From NCBI RefSeq assembly GCF_001640805.2, contig NC_066855.1, positions 4,347,038 to 4,411,037 on the forward strand: a DNA stretch of 64,000 bases, read 5' to 3'. Positions within the stretch are counted from its first letter, which is position 1. Every line of letters begins with the position of its first letter. Both the position numbers and the translations under genes were made by a program. A model generated the notes under the pieces. That model was not told the origin of the DNA, ran no database searches, and saw only the letters and a program-made list of their open reading frames with translations. This DNA comes from Lates calcarifer (Eukaryota; Chordata; Actinopteri; Centropomidae). Shown in pieces: positions 62,001 through 64,000 of this stretch.

Positions 62001-64000
62001 TTTCCGGCCCACAAACCCTGTGAAAGCGAGTGAGCCACTAACGTGGTGCGGGGAATGGGAGCTTGGCTGCTCAGCAGCTCTGTAAACCCTGTTTGTTCCG
62101 CTCTGGAAGGCTTGTGTGGTTTCAGTCTCTGTCGGCCCTGCTCCCACGTCGCCGTGGGGACAGCTGGGTAGCGATGGTCGGCAGGCACCCTGCGAGGCAG
62201 AAGCCCTGGTGACGCCTGGCTGCATGAGCACAGCTGGCACTGAAACATCTGGTGAGATTCATCAGCACAGTGCTCATTGTGGGTCTCATTCAGTCTTGTT
62301 TGTGTTGTTCATTCAGTCAGTCCATGTGCCGTTCCCATGCTTTTGCTCACTAATGCCATCACACCTGTCTTTATGTTTCCTCTCATTCCTATTGTTTTCC
62401 ATTCCTAATCTCCTCTCATCCATCTTTCATGTTCCTCTCTCTAATTTTCTTTGCTATTCTGTTCTGGCTCACAGTTATTATGGCTTTTTTCTCACTTAGT
62501 CAGGTGATCACTTTTTCCTAGCTGCTTTTCATTCACTCTCTCTCCTTGTCCTCCTCTATCCCAGGGCCAAACACATTAACTCTATTGGCCACTCTGAAGA
62601 CCACTAGAGGGGAAAAGCACAGGAGACACTGAAGAGCAGAACTGGGGAAGGGGAAGGAATGGGAGGAGCTGCTGTGTGGAAATGCGATAAAAAGGAGAGA
62701 CCAGGTCGTTTACTGGGAGAGCAATTCAATGAACATGTATGTGCAGTCAGTCCATAGGAGAGAGAGAAAAGGAGTCAGCAAAGAGGTTTATTTAAACACT
62801 GAAAGCTGGGGGAGCTGCAGACGGTCCTTGTTTAAACCGCGTCCAGTGAACTGTGTTCAACTCCCTTATGTAATGTAGAAAAACAGACACGTGGCTTCCA
62901 AAAACAGGGGAATGATTGTTTTTGAGAAAAATGTCTCAGAGGGGGCCTTGGCTAAACAAGAACAGCACCTGTCCTGTTGGATTCCACAGCTTGCACATGA
63001 ATCTGAACATGCAGGCCAAAATGACTGGAGGCTTCATCACTGCCTTACAAGCATACACATGAATATCACAGACTTTTTGCTTTGAAATGTGTTAATCCAA
63101 AACTGGGGACAGATCAGAGAACTGTCTTTCATTGCAGAGCGTCTTCCAACTCCTAATCTTTGATGTTGCATCAGCGTACAACACCTCTGAGAATACAAAG
63201 ATTCGGAAAGTATACAATGTGCCATTAGGAATTTTCTAGGGGTTCAGGCTTAAAATGCTGTCAATTTGAAGATTGGACTAGATACAGGCCATAATTCAAC
63301 ATCAAGTAAAACAAAGCACAACAGTAAAAACCTCTGCTGGACAAACTCAGTGGACTTTTGTTTTAGGTACTGCTATGTATCATCCTACCTTGATGACTTT
63401 AGTGAATCCAGTGAATCCACACAGACTGAAGTTATTTGTGTTGGTAATCCATTGCCAATTCTCCTCTCCAATGAATCATTTTCACTGGAATGAGAATGTA
63501 AGAGCTACTCTGGTATTATTTTAGATCAATATATAACAGGGGAAGGGAATTAAGTGTTTCATCTCTGTGCCCCAGTAGCTGAAGCAGAAGTAGACTCTTG
63601 AATTCACCTACCTGTTCTAATATTTTATGAACTATATTCACTTTTGGTTCAGAAAGCAACCTGTAAACAATGCTTTCAACTCTGAGTTTTTTCTGACAAA
63701 GAGAATAATACAGTGGGCACAACCTAGAATACAACAGCTCTTGACTGGTGGCTGGTAGTACTTAGTCTATAATAATAGATAGTTCCAATAAATTTACATG
63801 TCAGTATAAAATGGCAGAAGTTGCCCAGTGCCAATATGGTGGAAATTGCTTTACTCAGCCTCTCGTGGACTCTAAGTCTATAAAACCTGCATTGAGAATC
63901 CATTTCACCCCGATACAAAAAGCTGCCAAGAACTAAAGTAATTTCATTACAGTGCACCTCAGTAGATATATGATGTTTTACAGACTTATAAATGCTTTTC
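59063..64000 (-). other. trrap: trrap upstream intron, partial (at least 4.9 kb)
   Basis: Everything to the right of the acceptor at 59063-59064 should be intron, because the exon there opens inside a codon. I searched the minus-strand frames to 64000 and found no TRRAP-like peptide. The strip contains a degenerate repeat fragment at about 59905-60020, an A/T-rich centre, and a more G+C-rich patch at 62040-62250. An upstream exon that is very short could have been missed. Confidence 0.75.
59905..60020. repeat. degenerate dispersed repeat fragment in trrap intron
   Basis: CACTGCACTCCAGCAGTGTG and GCAGTGCCTTGCTTAAGGGA resemble the widespread fish string CAGTGCCTTGCTCAAGGGCA. The first part is also a local palindrome (CACTGC...GCAGTG). 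The family is not assigned. Confidence 0.35.

Noticed and set aside
61144..62248. Minus-strand frames that might be an upstream trrap exon
   Set aside because: None resembles TRRAP, and none has a phase-compatible acceptor/donor pair.

Overview
This is vertebrate genomic DNA, most likely from a teleost fish, and probably a percomorph. The evidence is an intron/exon gene whose protein is nearly identical to vertebrate TRRAP, plus dispersed repeats of types I recognise from teleost genomes: the 'TTAGCTTAGCATAAAGACTGG' foldback element, the 'AACATGCTAACATG' element and the 'GGGACACTCCGTCA' element. Dinucleotide microsatellites are also frequent. Repeat recognition rests on memory and on copy-to-copy comparison inside the window, not on a database search.

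Only one gene is secure: the 3' end of trrap on the minus strand, from 59062 down to its stop codon at 52686. Six coding exons with consistent GT-AG junctions and phases encode the last 436 residues, which are the inactive PI3K-like kinase domain and the FATC tail. The 3' UTR probably runs to about 51775, just past an AATAAA signal at 51793-51798. From 59063 to the right edge (at least 4.9 kb) lies a long upstream trrap intron in which I found no further exon.

The left 51.7 kb (1 to about 51775) contains no open frame that I can support as a protein-coding gene. The open frames there are short, carry no recognisable domain, and many coincide with microsatellites or repeats. The region is a patchwork of unique sequence, microsatellites, copies of at least six dispersed repeat families, and one dead LINE ORF2 fragment near 36.7-37.2 kb. 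It also has several repeat-poor blocks rich in ATTA cores that look like conserved non-coding elements. The strongest of these is 23.6-24.35 kb. A CpG-rich island at 51.04-51.44 kb sits a few hundred bases beyond the trrap 3' end and carries a YY1-like ATGGCGGC motif. This stretch could be an intergenic regulatory desert or the intron of a large gene whose exons lie outside; the sequence alone does not decide.

I did not find a CRISPR array, operon, tRNA or rRNA gene, or a convincing new multi-gene system. The items most worth testing are the orphan CpG island, the candidate conserved blocks, a splice-like 99-base open exon at 27111-27209, a convergent pair of CTCF-like motifs at 44.2 and 47.7 kb, and a complete long-terminal-inverted-repeat element at 29.0-29.3 kb.
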